Source of the DNA: a virus
Virus record (IMG/VR): IMGVR_UViG_3300005538_000007
Coordinates: 1-35,949 of that record
Direction: 5' to 3' (one strand)
Length of the DNA stretch: 35,949 bases
In this document: in pieces, positions 22,835-29,226 of the stretch
Layout: every line of letters starts with the position of its first letter
Numbering within the stretch: the stretch's first letter is position 1
The notes under the pieces: generated by a model
The model's input: only the letters and a program-made list of their open reading frames with translations
Databases searched by the model: none
What the model was told of the DNA's origin: nothing
Made by a program: the position numbers and the translations under genes

Positions 22835-23935
22835 ATGAGTCCTGCGAAGAACTTTCTCTGCATAGCGGCCTTCCTGGCGAGCGTCCCCGCATGCTCTCAC
22901 ATCCCGCCGCCGATAGTCTCGTTTGGCGTCTGCGTGAACCAGGCCATCTCCGGCCAGGTCAACGCCATCATCACCGAGGTCGAGACCGACCTCGCGAGCG
23001 AGCAATACCTGTCGCTGCTCACCGACCTCGGCAAGCGCGTCGGCTGGACGGTGGTCGACTGCGCGGTCCAGGAGGTGCTCGGCGCCTCGCAGGCCAAGCA
23101 CGAGTCCGCGCCGTCGGACGCGCTGTCGGCGACCAAGGTGGCGCACGCCAAGGCGTGGCTCGCGCGCGGCGGGACGGCGATGGAGAGGGAAGGGGCAAGC
23201 ATGGAGATCGCGATCCTGAACGAGTCCTCGAAGCTGACGACCACCGACCTGGCGTTCATCGCCGCGGCGGTCGACTACCAGATGCGCGAGCACGTGGCCC
23301 CGGCCTGGGGCATGGAGCCGTGGCCGGTGAGCGCGTACACGGCGCTGCCCGCCGCCGCGGACCAGCTCCACCCGCTCTTCATCATGGACAGCATTGGCGT
23401 GCCCGACGCCCTCGGCGACCACAACGACGTCGCTGGGTTCATCTTCGAGCGCGTGCTGCCGCCGGCTGACCCGACCGACGCCACGGTCGTCAGTCACGAG
23501 TGCGCGGAGGCCTTCGTGAACCCGACCTGCAACCTGTTCGAGCCCATGCCGGGCGGGCGCCAGATCGCGCGCGAGGTCGGCGATCCCGTCGAGGCGACCG
23601 GCTATCCGGTGCAGGTCACTATCGACGGCGTCACCCGCACGATCATGGTCTCGAACTTCGTCCTGCCGAGCTTCTTCCAGGCGGGGAGCAAGGGCCCGTG
23701 GGACTACATGCAGCAGCTCTCGGGGCCGTTCGCGATGCTGGGCGGCGGGTACGAGATCATCGAGGACGCGAGCGGCACCGTCAGCGACGTGTTCGCGCAC
23801 GGCGACCGCCTGCGCGCGCGGCTGCTCGCGTTCAAGCACGCCGACCCGCGCTCGAGGACCTCGCGCATCCACGCGCTGCGGGCGGGGCTCAAGCGTGGAA
23901 CACCGGCCGGCGATGTCCGGCCTGGTGCTGGTTGA
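22835..23935 (+). CDS. Lipoprotein joined in frame to a HECAE protease-like domain
   Basis: 366 residues in one frame. Residues 1-122 begin MSPAKNFLCIAAFLASVPAC, a lipoprotein signal with Cys20 for lipid attachment, then a helical domain ending ARGGTAMEREGAS. Residues from Met123 (23201-23203) form a second domain: MEIAILNESSKLTTTDL, HVAPAWGM, VVSHECAEAFVNPTCNLFE, GDPVEATGY and VSNFVLPSFF. This resembles a family of metallopeptidase-like proteins with an H-E-x-x-E motif that normally starts at such a Met; activity is unproven. A strong GAGGGAAGGGG site precedes Met123, so two products are possible. A GGAGG at 22821-22825 serves the first start. Confidence 0.68.
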   Translation: MSPAKNFLCIAAFLASVPACSHIPPPIVSFGVCVNQAISGQVNAIITEVETDLASEQYLSLLTDLGKRVGWTVVDCAVQEVLGASQAKHESAPSDALSATKVAHAKAWLARGGTAMEREGASMEIAILNESSKLTTTDLAFIAAAVDYQMREHVAPAWGMEPWPVSAYTALPAAADQLHPLFIMDSIGVPDALGDHNDVAGFIFERVLPPADPTDATVVSHECAEAFVNPTCNLFEPMPGGRQIAREVGDPVEATGYPVQVTIDGVTRTIMVSNFVLPSFFQAGSKGPWDYMQQLSGPFAMLGGGYEIIEDASGTVSDVFAHGDRLRARLLAFKHADPRSRTSRIHALRAGLKRGTPAGDVRPGAG

Positions 23936-24462
23936 TGGCCGACGGTTCGGACCGCGACGGGCAGGGCGCATCGGCCCCAGGCGCGCCGGGGATCCGGGCC
24001 TATCGCTGCACGGTGTGCGGGCGGCGGGGTCACCGGGCGCCTCGCTGTCCGGAGTCGGCGATGATGAAGCGCGAGAGCGACGCGGCCGAAAGGGTGCGGC
24101 CGGCGGCGCTGCGGGTGGTGCAGGGGCAGCCGGCGGCGGTGGCGGTTTCCTCCGTCTCCGTCGCCCCGCCGGCTGAAGGGGCGGGAGTCCCCTCGAACGA
24201 GCAGGAAAAGCAGGAAGAGGGCGGTCGCTGCGGTTGGCACTGCGCCTGGTGCGGACGACGGGGCCACCGCTCGCCCGATTGCCCTACGCGGCCCGCGAGC
24301 GATCTGCCGGTCCTGCGCCTCGTCCGGCCGAAGGCGTACCAGGCCAGCGGGGCCAGCGCCGACGAGATCGCGGCGTTCCGCCGGCAGATCCAGAACGGCA
24401 CCTACCGGCCGTTCGCCAGGCTGCGCGCGGCGTTCGCGCGGCGGAGGCCGGGGCGGGCATGA
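23935..24462 (+). CDS. Protein with two CCHC zinc knuckles
   Basis: 175 residues. Two retroviral-type knuckles, CTVCGRRGHRAPRC (25-38) and CAWCGRRGHRSPDC (103-116), each fit C-x2-C-x4-H-x4-C exactly. They are separated by a flexible Ala/Val/Glu-rich linker. The C-terminus is basic and Ala/Arg-rich (ARLRAAFARRRPGRA). Zinc knuckles bind single-stranded nucleic acid in known families, so a nucleic-acid-binding role is plausible, though its place among lysis genes is unexpected. Overlaps the previous stop by one base. Confidence 0.68.
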   Translation: MADGSDRDGQGASAPGAPGIRAYRCTVCGRRGHRAPRCPESAMMKRESDAAERVRPAALRVVQGQPAAVAVSSVSVAPPAEGAGVPSNEQEKQEEGGRCGWHCAWCGRRGHRSPDCPTRPASDLPVLRLVRPKAYQASGASADEIAAFRRQIQNGTYRPFARLRAAFARRRPGRA

Positions 24463-24674
24463 GCATGGATGCCGACTTTATCGTGCTGCCCCGGTGGCGA
24501 GTCGAAGCCGTGCGAATGTCGGTGGCCGTCGACCGGGCCGAGTTCTACGACACGCTCTCGGGCATCACGACCAGCCTGCAGATGGATCGCCCGGCGGCCA
24601 TGTGGCTGGCGACCCAGATCGGCTCATACATCGTCGTGACCATGAAGGCCGCCCCGGAGCCGATGATCCCATGA
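24459..24674 (+). CDS. Hypothetical protein before the endolysin, 71 aa
   Basis: Starts MSMDADFIVLPRWRVEAVRM at an ATG overlapping the previous stop (ATGA), after a GGAGG-type site, and overlaps the endolysin start in the same way. It looks like a small alpha/beta domain (SVAVDRAEFYDTL, AMWLATQIGSYIVVTMKA) without a membrane helix. No family is recognised. Coupling to the endolysin suggests co-expression late in infection. Confidence 0.58.
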   Translation: MSMDADFIVLPRWRVEAVRMSVAVDRAEFYDTLSGITTSLQMDRPAAMWLATQIGSYIVVTMKAAPEPMIP

Positions 24675-25165
24675 GCCCCGGCCGCTGCTCCTCGCTCGAT
24701 CTCCTCGATCCCCAGTTCGCCGCGCGCGTGCACGATCTCGTCACCCGCGCGAACGCCAACGGCCTGCCGCTCGACATCTTCGAGACCGCCCGCGGCCCCG
24801 AGCGCCAGCTCGCGCTGTGGCAGATCGGCCGCGGCGATCCGCATGCGCCGGGCTACGGCCGCACGGTCACCGACGCGCAGCCCTACCAGAGCGCGCACCA
24901 GTTCGGGCTTGGCACCGACCTCGTGTTCCGCGTGAATGGCCAGTGGACCTGGAAGGAGCCCCAGCCGGGCATGTGGGATCACTACCGGGCGCTCGCCAAT
25001 GCGCCGGGCACAGGGCTCACGACCCTCTTCGACAAGCACGGCAAGCCGCTCGAGGAGCCCCACGTCCAGGTGCGCGGCTTCGACTGGCGAGCGCTGGCGC
25101 CGGGGCCGGCGGACGACGGCTCCTGGTATGGCTGGCTGCGGCAGCGGGTGACGGGGATCGGGTGA
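24671..25165 (+). CDS. Endolysin, M15-type (VanY-like) peptidase
   Basis: 164 residues. It would cut peptide cross-links in host peptidoglycan at lysis. The zinc-peptidase signature is clear: YQSAHQFGLGTDLVF with H76 and D83, and later EEPHVQV with E129 and H131, matching S-x-H-x-x-G-x-x-x-D and E-x-x-H of M15 endolysins. The upstream FETARGPERQLALW is the usual substrate-side helix. There is no signal peptide, so release needs a holin or similar. The gene ends the main late operon. Confidence 0.87.
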   Translation: MSPGRCSSLDLLDPQFAARVHDLVTRANANGLPLDIFETARGPERQLALWQIGRGDPHAPGYGRTVTDAQPYQSAHQFGLGTDLVFRVNGQWTWKEPQPGMWDHYRALANAPGTGLTTLFDKHGKPLEEPHVQVRGFDWRALAPGPADDGSWYGWLRQRVTGIG

Positions 25166-25213
25166 CCGCTGGGCGCTCCCCTGCTGGCGCGATGCAGCCT
25201 TTGTGGCCTCCGC

Positions 25214-25219
25214 TATCCT
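25214..25219 (+). promoter_or_regulatory. Candidate -10 box for a leaderless transcript
   Basis: TATCCT lies five bases before the ATG of the resolvase gene, which has no ribosome site. A start of transcription 6-7 bases downstream of the box would coincide with the ATG, giving leaderless mRNA. No convincing -35 box is present. The surrounding 25166-25224 spacer holds nothing else recognisable. Confidence 0.35.
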
Positions 25220-25224
25220 AAAAC

Positions 25225-25698
25225 ATGCTGATCCTCGGCATTGACAGCGCCGAGACGAGCGGCCTCGCCCTGGTCGAGCGCGACGCCGCCGGCCACGAGC
25301 GTCTGCACCGCCACGGCGCCGAGCTGGTGCGCAGCTACCACGACATCGACCGCCTGGCCGGCGAGTGGACCCGCGACCCGCAGCCCCACCTGGTCGTCGT
25401 CGAGGAGCCGTTCGTGCACCCCCGCTACCCGCTCGCCGGCCTGGTGCTCGCGCGCCTGCTCGGCCGCTGGCTGCAGGCGTTCGAGGGCCGCGGGTTCGCC
25501 ACCGCCACCGTGCCGGCGTCGATGTGGCAGACGTCGATGCTGCCGGGGGTGACGAGGTGGACGCGGAGCGAGCTGCGCAAGGCCGCGGCCGTGCGCTGGG
25601 TGCGCGAGCGCTACGGCGCGGAGGTGGGCGAGGACGCGGCGGACGCGATCGTGCTTGCTACCTGGGTGGCGCGGAACTCGCGGGCGGTGGCGGCGTAG
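25225..25698 (+). CDS. RuvC-like Holliday junction resolvase candidate
   Basis: 157 residues with an RNase-H-fold layout: ILGIDSAETSGLALV (D7), LVVVEEP (E60/E61) and the C-terminal GEDAADAIVLATW (D137, D140). These four acidic positions match the metal-binding set of RuvC-like nucleases, which cut four-way junctions. In phages such enzymes resolve branched DNA before packaging. It is separated from the lysis operon by its own spacer, lacks a ribosome site, and overlaps a convergent lipoprotein gene at its end by 41 bases. Confidence 0.78.
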   Translation: MLILGIDSAETSGLALVERDAAGHERLHRHGAELVRSYHDIDRLAGEWTRDPQPHLVVVEEPFVHPRYPLAGLVLARLLGRWLQAFEGRGFATATVPASMWQTSMLPGVTRWTRSELRKAAAVRWVRERYGAEVGEDAADAIVLATWVARNSRAVAA

Positions 25699-25906
25699 CA
25701 GGCGGCATGTCCGTGCACTCGCAGATCGGGGGGTGCGTTTCGACTGTGGCGCAGCCGCCGGGGTCCCGGTAGTACCGCGGCGTGAACTTTCGCACGTGGC
25801 CGCCGCACATCTGGCCGCAGGCTTTCATCTCGCCGGCGTCGGTCGCTTCATCGCACGATCCCGCCGTGGCCAGCGTCGCCAGCAGCAGCCAGGCGGCGGT
25901 CCTCAC
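25658..25906 (-). CDS. Small Cys-rich lipoprotein, 82 aa
   Basis: Read from a GTG. The N-terminus RTAAWLLLATLATAGSC is a lipoprotein signal with lipidation Cys near residue 18. The mature part has several more cysteines (MKACGQMCGGHV, GGCATVE, PPICECTD), likely disulfide-bonded outside the cytoplasm, and a Pro/Ala-rich tail. AGGACGG precedes the start. The last 41 bases overlap the resolvase gene tail to tail. Envelope location on the minus strand near attP suggests expression from the prophage. Confidence 0.62.
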   Translation of the reverse strand: MRTAAWLLLATLATAGSCDEATDAGEMKACGQMCGGHVRKFTPRYYRDPGGCATVETHPPICECTDMPPATPPPPASSAPPR

Positions 25907-26010
25907 CCGTCCTGTTGTACGCCCCGTGGGGCTTCTATGTCGAGCCGGGCCCGAAAGCAGGCGCGCAAATGCGCCGCGGCGGTCGATTTTCCTGCCCGGG
26001 CGCCGCCGGG

Positions 26011-26016
26011 TAGAAT
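26011..26016 (+). promoter_or_regulatory. Candidate -10 box for a second leaderless transcript
   Basis: TAGAAT ends seven bases before GTG 26024, so transcription would start on or next to that codon. A weak TTTTCC (25987-25992) is the only -35 candidate. The upstream spacer 25907-26010 contains a CCCGGGCG...CCGGG self-complementary stretch but no further gene. Confidence 0.35.
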
Positions 26017-26023
26017 GACCACC

Positions 26024-26338
26024 GTGAGCGGCCACTATATCCTGGACGCGGAAGGCAACCCGGTCCCGGTGGCCGACGTCCACGAGTGGGTGCGCTGGTT
26101 CGAGACGGCGGAGCGGCACGTGGCCAATGACCGCGTCGGCCGGTTCCTGGTCTCGACGGTGTTCCTCGGGGTCGACCACGCCTTCCACGGCGGTCCCCCG
26201 GTTCTCTGGGAGACGATAATCTTCGGGGCCGAGGGCGACGAGCTCAACCAGGAGCAGTGGCGCTACCGGAGCCGGGAAGAGGCGCTCGAGGGGCACCGGC
26301 GCGCGCTCGCCCTGGTCGTCGCGCGCGCCGGGAACTAG
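26024..26338 (+). CDS. Conserved phage hypothetical protein, about 104 aa
   Basis: The product contains HYILDAEGNPVPVADVHEWV, RWFETAERHVAND, VSTVFLGVDHAFHGGPPVLW, ETIIFG and EQWRYRSREEALEGH. This sequence type is familiar from many phages and prophages, where it is annotated without function. The start is GTG 26024 or ATG 26015; the position of the -10-like box favours GTG and a leaderless mRNA. The gene ends tail to tail with a minus-strand gene, overlapping by four bases. Confidence 0.78.
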   Translation: MSGHYILDAEGNPVPVADVHEWVRWFETAERHVANDRVGRFLVSTVFLGVDHAFHGGPPVLWETIIFGAEGDELNQEQWRYRSREEALEGHRRALALVVARAGN

Positions 26339-26544
26339 CCGTCCTCGAAGGCCTGCAACGCCGGTTCCTCGCCAGGCCACAGATGGCCTGAGAGAGGCTC
26401 TTCCAGATACCCGGGGCAGTCGTAGCCGCACATCCCGTTGGCGGCCTCGGGCGCGACGCTTCGGCCGCGCGGCGGCTTTCTGCGGCCGCACCTGCGGCAG
26501 TCGGGCGTCGCCCAGCAGGCAGGGGTGCAGGTTACGGCGGTCAC
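26335..26544 (-). CDS. Small Cys-rich conserved protein, 69 aa
   Basis: Contains MTAVTCTPACWATPDCRRCG, RRKPPRGRSVAPEAANGMCG and YDCPGYLEEP...GHLWPGE. Six cysteines in pairs suggest a zinc-binding fold. Sequences of the type C-x-x-C-x-R-R-K-x-P-R-G-R-x-V...A-N-G-x-C...GHLWPGE occur as small unnamed phage proteins. No signal peptide. The C-terminal ALQAFEDG nearly repeats the end of the adjacent upstream gene. Last of three minus-strand genes. Confidence 0.7.
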   Translation of the reverse strand: MTAVTCTPACWATPDCRRCGRRKPPRGRSVAPEAANGMCGYDCPGYLEEPLSGHLWPGEEPALQAFEDG

Positions 26545-26548
26545 GCCC

Positions 26549-26779
26549 TCAGCCGCCCTCGAAGGCTTGCAGCGCCGCCTGCAGGTCTGCGATCAAGGCG
26601 CGCACCTCGTCCGGGCCGCCGATCACCCATTCATCGCACGAGTGGGGCAGGAACGCGGCCTGGCCTCTGACGACACCGCCCGACCGCGCATCGGGGACCC
26701 GGTGGGGCGGGTCGCAATCACAGTCGCGCCCTTGGCGGCAGGGCGGCATGAGCAGCTTGAGATCGCCGGGGCGGTACAT
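26549..26779 (-). CDS. Small conserved hypothetical protein, 76 aa
   Basis: Starts MYRPGDLKLLMPPCRQGRDC and contains HSCDEWVIGGPDEVRALIAD followed by LQAALQAFEGG. The C-D-E-W-x-I-G-G-x-x-x-x-R-A-L-I-A-D-L-Q segment is of a type found in short phage proteins. A CDCD pair near residue 20 may bind metal. It lies four bases upstream of the next minus-strand gene, in one operon. Start uncertain because no strong ribosome site is present. Confidence 0.65.
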   Translation of the reverse strand: MYRPGDLKLLMPPCRQGRDCDCDPPHRVPDARSGGVVRGQAAFLPHSCDEWVIGGPDEVRALIADLQAALQAFEGG

Positions 26780-26829
26780 CGAGCAGCCCCATTCTCCCCC
26801 TGGGGGCAGCGTGGGGGCAATGGGCCGGA

Positions 26830-27345
26830 CTACGGGACGTCCGCCAGGGGCTGCGCCTGGAACTGCCCTTGGGCGTCGAAGCAGCCCCACTGAATGGCCT
26901 CCATGGACAGCGCCGGCTGCGTGTCCCGCGCCAAGACGGCAGCGCCGGTGGCGTCCGCGAGCGTGAGGCTGTTGCCCTGCACCTGATACGTGTACACGTC
27001 CGGGGCGTGGTTGGGGTCGCCGGCCGGGCAGCTCGTCTTGGTGGGCGTCGTCGCGATCTGATTGGCCGTGACCTGGTAGGTTCCGATCTCCATCTCGTCC
27101 TCGGCGGCCGTCGACGAGATCAGGCAGAGGTTCTGCGTCGCATAGGTGCCGTCGGCGCTGAAGGTCGCCGCGATTCCGCAGGCACCGTTGTCGCTCAGCA
27201 CGGCGTACCAGGTCCCGATCAGAGCAGAGGGCGGCGCCGCGGTCGTTGTCATCTCGGTCGGCGTCGGCGCGGGCGAGTCCTCCGAGGACGGTGGCGATGA
27301 GCAGGCGGCGAAGGCACAGAGCAGGGGGAGCAGCTTCCACTTCAT
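26830..27345 (-). CDS. Lipoprotein, candidate lysogenic-conversion product
   Basis: 171 residues from the chosen ATG; an in-frame ATG at 27357 would add four. MKWKLLPLLCAFAACSS is a lipoprotein signal with Cys15, then a Ser/Pro/Thr linker and a beta-rich domain: GTWYAVLSDNGACGIAATFS, then ADGTYATQ, EIGTYQVTANQIATT and VQGNSLTLADATGA. The GTW...F..DGTY...G.Y.......G..L pattern is that of small lipocalin-like bacterial lipoproteins. Phages rarely need such a protein in the virion, so surface modification of the lysogen is the likeliest use. A promoter lies upstream. Confidence 0.72.
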   Translation of the reverse strand: MKWKLLPLLCAFAACSSPPSSEDSPAPTPTEMTTTAAPPSALIGTWYAVLSDNGACGIAATFSADGTYATQNLCLISSTAAEDEMEIGTYQVTANQIATTPTKTSCPAGDPNHAPDVYTYQVQGNSLTLADATGAAVLARDTQPALSMEAIQWGCFDAQGQFQAQPLADVP

Positions 27346-27376
27346 GCCCAAGGTCATCGGCAGCGCCGTCCGATTT

Positions 27377-27415
27377 TGTGAACACACTAGACGCCGCGTC
27401 CGCTTCGCAAGACAA
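27377..27415 (-). promoter_or_regulatory. Candidate promoter of the minus-strand lipoprotein operon, with operator-like half-site
   Basis: On the minus strand TTGTCT (27415-27410), 18 bases, TCTAGT (27391-27386). TGTGAACACAC at 27377-27387 overlaps the -10 end and differs by one base from the half-site TGTGAAGACAC found at the early promoter. If real, the lipoprotein operon would share control with the lysogeny switch. The rest of 27416-27522 has no gene but holds inverse or degenerate copies of the integrase-arm-like repeat. Confidence 0.4.
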
Positions 27416-27522
27416 CGCCCGCTCCGAGCATCGTTCAGCAGCGATCTGCGAACCGCTGCGCACACTTGCCGACGACGGTGGAACGGACAGGTGGGCAACC
27501 CTATGAGATCGCACGACTTCCA

Positions 27523-27579
27523 CTAGCTTGAGGTGCTAGCGGAAGCAATTCCATCGGGGTTCAAATCCCCGTCCTCGCA
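27523..27579 (+). other. attP: attP core: 3' half of tRNA-Leu(GAG)
   Basis: The sequence folds as the tRNA 3' half only: anticodon arm CTAGCTTGAGGTGCTAG (27523-27539) with anticodon GAG at 27530-27532, a long variable arm GGAA/TTCC, a T arm CGGGGTTCAAATCCCCG (27555-27571), acceptor strand TCCTCGC and discriminator A. No D arm or 5' acceptor strand lies upstream, so it is not a functional tRNA. A long variable arm and the GAG anticodon identify tRNA-Leu. Integrases commonly use tRNA 3' ends, and insertion here would restore the host gene. The integrase gene lies 104 bases away. Confidence 0.88.
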
Positions 27580-27606
27580 CAGCTTTTCGACTGACGCGCT
27601 GACCCC

Positions 27607-27636
27607 GCGGAACGGCTGCGGAACGATGGCGGAACG
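27607..27636. repeat. Three GCGGAACG repeats at 11-bp spacing
   Basis: GCGGAACG occurs at 27607-27614, 27618-27625 and 27629-27636, exactly one helical turn apart, so three bound proteins would lie on one face of DNA. The array sits between the attP core and the integrase gene, where integrase arm-binding or excisionase sites are expected. Related copies lie on the other side of attP: GTGGAACG at 27478-27485 and an inverted GCATCGTTCAGC at 27428-27439. Confidence 0.7.
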
Positions 27637-27682
27637 ATGGTTGTGCGGTGCTCGCCCGAGAGCGTGTCCAGCGCGACGGACA

Positions 27683-28837
27683 TCAAGGGTCATGCTTCTT
27701 CCCGCCCTTGAGCGCCTTGAGGAGCTTGCGCTGACGAGCGCGCGCGATCGCCTCGGCCGTGATGTACGAGCCCTCGGTCACCGCGGAGCCGTGGTCATGG
27801 CCGGCCTGCTGCTGGATCGTCGCGAGCGTCCGGCCGTCGATCAGCTCGAGCGACATCGAGACCCCGCGCATGCCGTGCGCGTGCGTGTCCTCGGGCACGC
27901 CGGCGGCCCGGCAGATCCGCTTCACCTGCTGGGCCACCCAGTAGCGATCGCGGTGGCCGGTCACTCGCCGCCGCTCGGCCGGGAACAGCCAGTCATCGGG
28001 CGCGAGGCCATGCGCAAGGCTGGCCAGCACGGGCCGCAGGCGCTCGTCCTCCACGGGGATCAGCTCGGGGTGGCGCTTCTTGCGATTCTGCGGCCCCGTG
28101 CGCGGAACGCGCAGGAGCGCGCCGTTCATGTCCACGTGCTTCGCCTGCCGATCGACGATCTTCGATGCGCGCAGAGAGAGCTTGAACGCGATGAGGCTGG
28201 CAGCCGCGCCGCGATCGCCCGCCTCGGCCAGGTCGAACGCCTTCCGCTCCCAGATCGCCAGATGGTCGAAGCTGAGCTGCTTCATCCCCTTGCCGCCGGG
28301 GTTGCGCTGGCCGATGCTCTCGGGCTCGGGCCTCCAGCCGTCGAGCGGGTTCGCGCGGATCCAGCGCTGGCGGACGCAGTAGGTGAGAAACTTGCGCGCG
28401 ACCGAGAGCGTGTTCAGCGCCGTGTCCGGCGCCTGGCGCGCGGCCAGCTCGGCGAACAGGCGTTCGCAGTGGGGCAGGTCGATCGCTGACACCGGCGCGG
28501 ATAGCGACCCGCGGAAGAACGCGCGCAGGCGGAACAGGTTCGTGCGAATGGTGCCGCCGGTGAGCGCCTTGACGTGATCGCGCTCGTAAGCAAGCAGTGC
28601 TTCCTCGACAGTGACACCGGCGTTGAGCTTCGCGCGCGAGTTGAAGTCGACGATGAATTGCTCGGCCTCGGCGCGCGCGGCGGCCTCGTCCGCGGGCCCG
28701 GTGAACGGAAAGGAGAACGTCTCGCGGCCACGGCTGCCGACCACTTCGGCCGGTACGATCACGACACGGTAGTGGGGCTTGCGGCGGACGTCCCGGTACG
28801 GCCCGAGGGCCCGATCGGTCGGGTTGCGCCGGGCCAT
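27683..28837 (-). CDS. int: Tyrosine integrase
   Basis: 384 residues; catalyses integration at and excision from the attP core nearby. The catalytic set is visible: R223 (SLRASKI), Lys near 253 (NRKKRHPEL), H321-x-x-R324 (HAHGMRG), H347 (AGHDHG) and the nucleophile Y358 (EGSYIT). The N-terminal region (about 75-165) has the SAM-like core-binding domain (VTVEEALLAYERDHV, LNTLSVARKFLTYCVRQRW). The start ATG overlaps the stop of the small upstream gene as ATGA, so both come from one mRNA. Length is typical. Confidence 0.93.
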   Translation of the reverse strand: MARRNPTDRALGPYRDVRRKPHYRVVIVPAEVVGSRGRETFSFPFTGPADEAAARAEAEQFIVDFNSRAKLNAGVTVEEALLAYERDHVKALTGGTIRTNLFRLRAFFRGSLSAPVSAIDLPHCERLFAELAARQAPDTALNTLSVARKFLTYCVRQRWIRANPLDGWRPEPESIGQRNPGGKGMKQLSFDHLAIWERKAFDLAEAGDRGAAASLIAFKLSLRASKIVDRQAKHVDMNGALLRVPRTGPQNRKKRHPELIPVEDERLRPVLASLAHGLAPDDWLFPAERRRVTGHRDRYWVAQQVKRICRAAGVPEDTHAHGMRGVSMSLELIDGRTLATIQQQAGHDHGSAVTEGSYITAEAIARARQRKLLKALKGGKKHDP

Positions 28838-29064
28838 CAGCCGGCTCGTCGGCCGCGGTTGAGGCGCACGCGCCGCAGAGCCTCGGCCGCCTTGGCGCTC
28901 GCTCCCTCGAGATCGGGCGCGCGGCCTGGCGTCGCCGACGGCGCCGCCTCATCGCGCTCCAGCTCGTCGAGGAGCCGTCGGAGGATGCGGGCGGGATCGC
29001 GCCGGTGCATCTCCTCGCGAAGCGCGGCTAGCTCGGCCTCGAGCTGTTCGATCGTGCTCGCCAC
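28837..29064 (-). CDS. Small coiled-coil protein co-transcribed with the integrase
   Basis: 75 residues from GTG 29064: MASTIEQLEAELAALREEMH, then RRDPARILRRLLDELERDEA, an Ala/Pro linker and a basic tail RVRLNRGRRAG. It is a short coiled coil with an Arg-rich end. Position directly before int and size would suit a recombination directionality factor or integrase partner, but no family is recognised. An upstream extension to 29169 is unlikely because it would run through the promoter and operator. No ribosome site is present; the -10 box placement implies leaderless mRNA. Confidence 0.6.
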   Translation of the reverse strand: MASTIEQLEAELAALREEMHRRDPARILRRLLDELERDEAAPSATPGRAPDLEGASAKAAEALRRVRLNRGRRAG

Positions 29065-29100
29065 TGTGACGACATTACCGGGTGTCTTCACGGGCGGCAA
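29065..29100 (-). promoter_or_regulatory. Leftward integrase promoter overlapped by a dyad operator
   Basis: On the minus strand TTGCCG (29100-29095), exactly 17 bases, TAATGT (29077-29072), then seven bases to GTG 29064. Overlapping it is TGTGACGACA (29065-29074), an 8-base spacer and TGTCTTCACG (29083-29092), an inverted repeat with the same half-site and spacer length as the early-promoter operator. A bound protein would cover the -10 box and spacer and so block the integrase transcript. Confidence 0.68.
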
Positions 29101-29173
29101 GGACGAAGCAGCGGACGCGACCGGATTCGCTCGCGGTCCCGCGGCTGTCCAGTCCCCAGCGCTGTGCATTTTG

Positions 29174-29206
29174 TGTCTTCACGCCAGCCGCGTCACGAGA
29201 TATGGT
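29174..29206 (+). promoter_or_regulatory. Candidate rightward promoter with operator half-site
   Basis: TTCACG (29178-29183), 17 bases, TATGGT (29201-29206), followed by a GGGGGAGG ribosome site and the ATG at 29227. The -35 box is part of TGTCTTCACG (29174-29183), identical to the right half-site of the integrase operator; no matching left half-site is seen. Autoregulation of the regulatory-region genes downstream is a possible reading. Confidence 0.45.
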
Positions 29207-29226
29207 CCGTCCGGGGGAGGCGTCGC

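Noticed and set aside
22307-23971. A 554-codon minus-strand frame including the HNH gene
   Set aside because: Only the part from the ATG at 22828 carries HNH motifs. The rest is antisense to the lipoprotein/protease-like gene.
27523-27579. A functional tRNA-Leu gene
   Set aside because: Only the 3' half from the anticodon arm is present; the 5' acceptor strand and D arm are missing upstream. It is an attachment core.
28837-29169. Longer form of the gene upstream of int, starting at 29169
   Set aside because: The extension would pass through the leftward promoter and operator. GTG 29064 fits the -10 spacing and the coiled-coil start.
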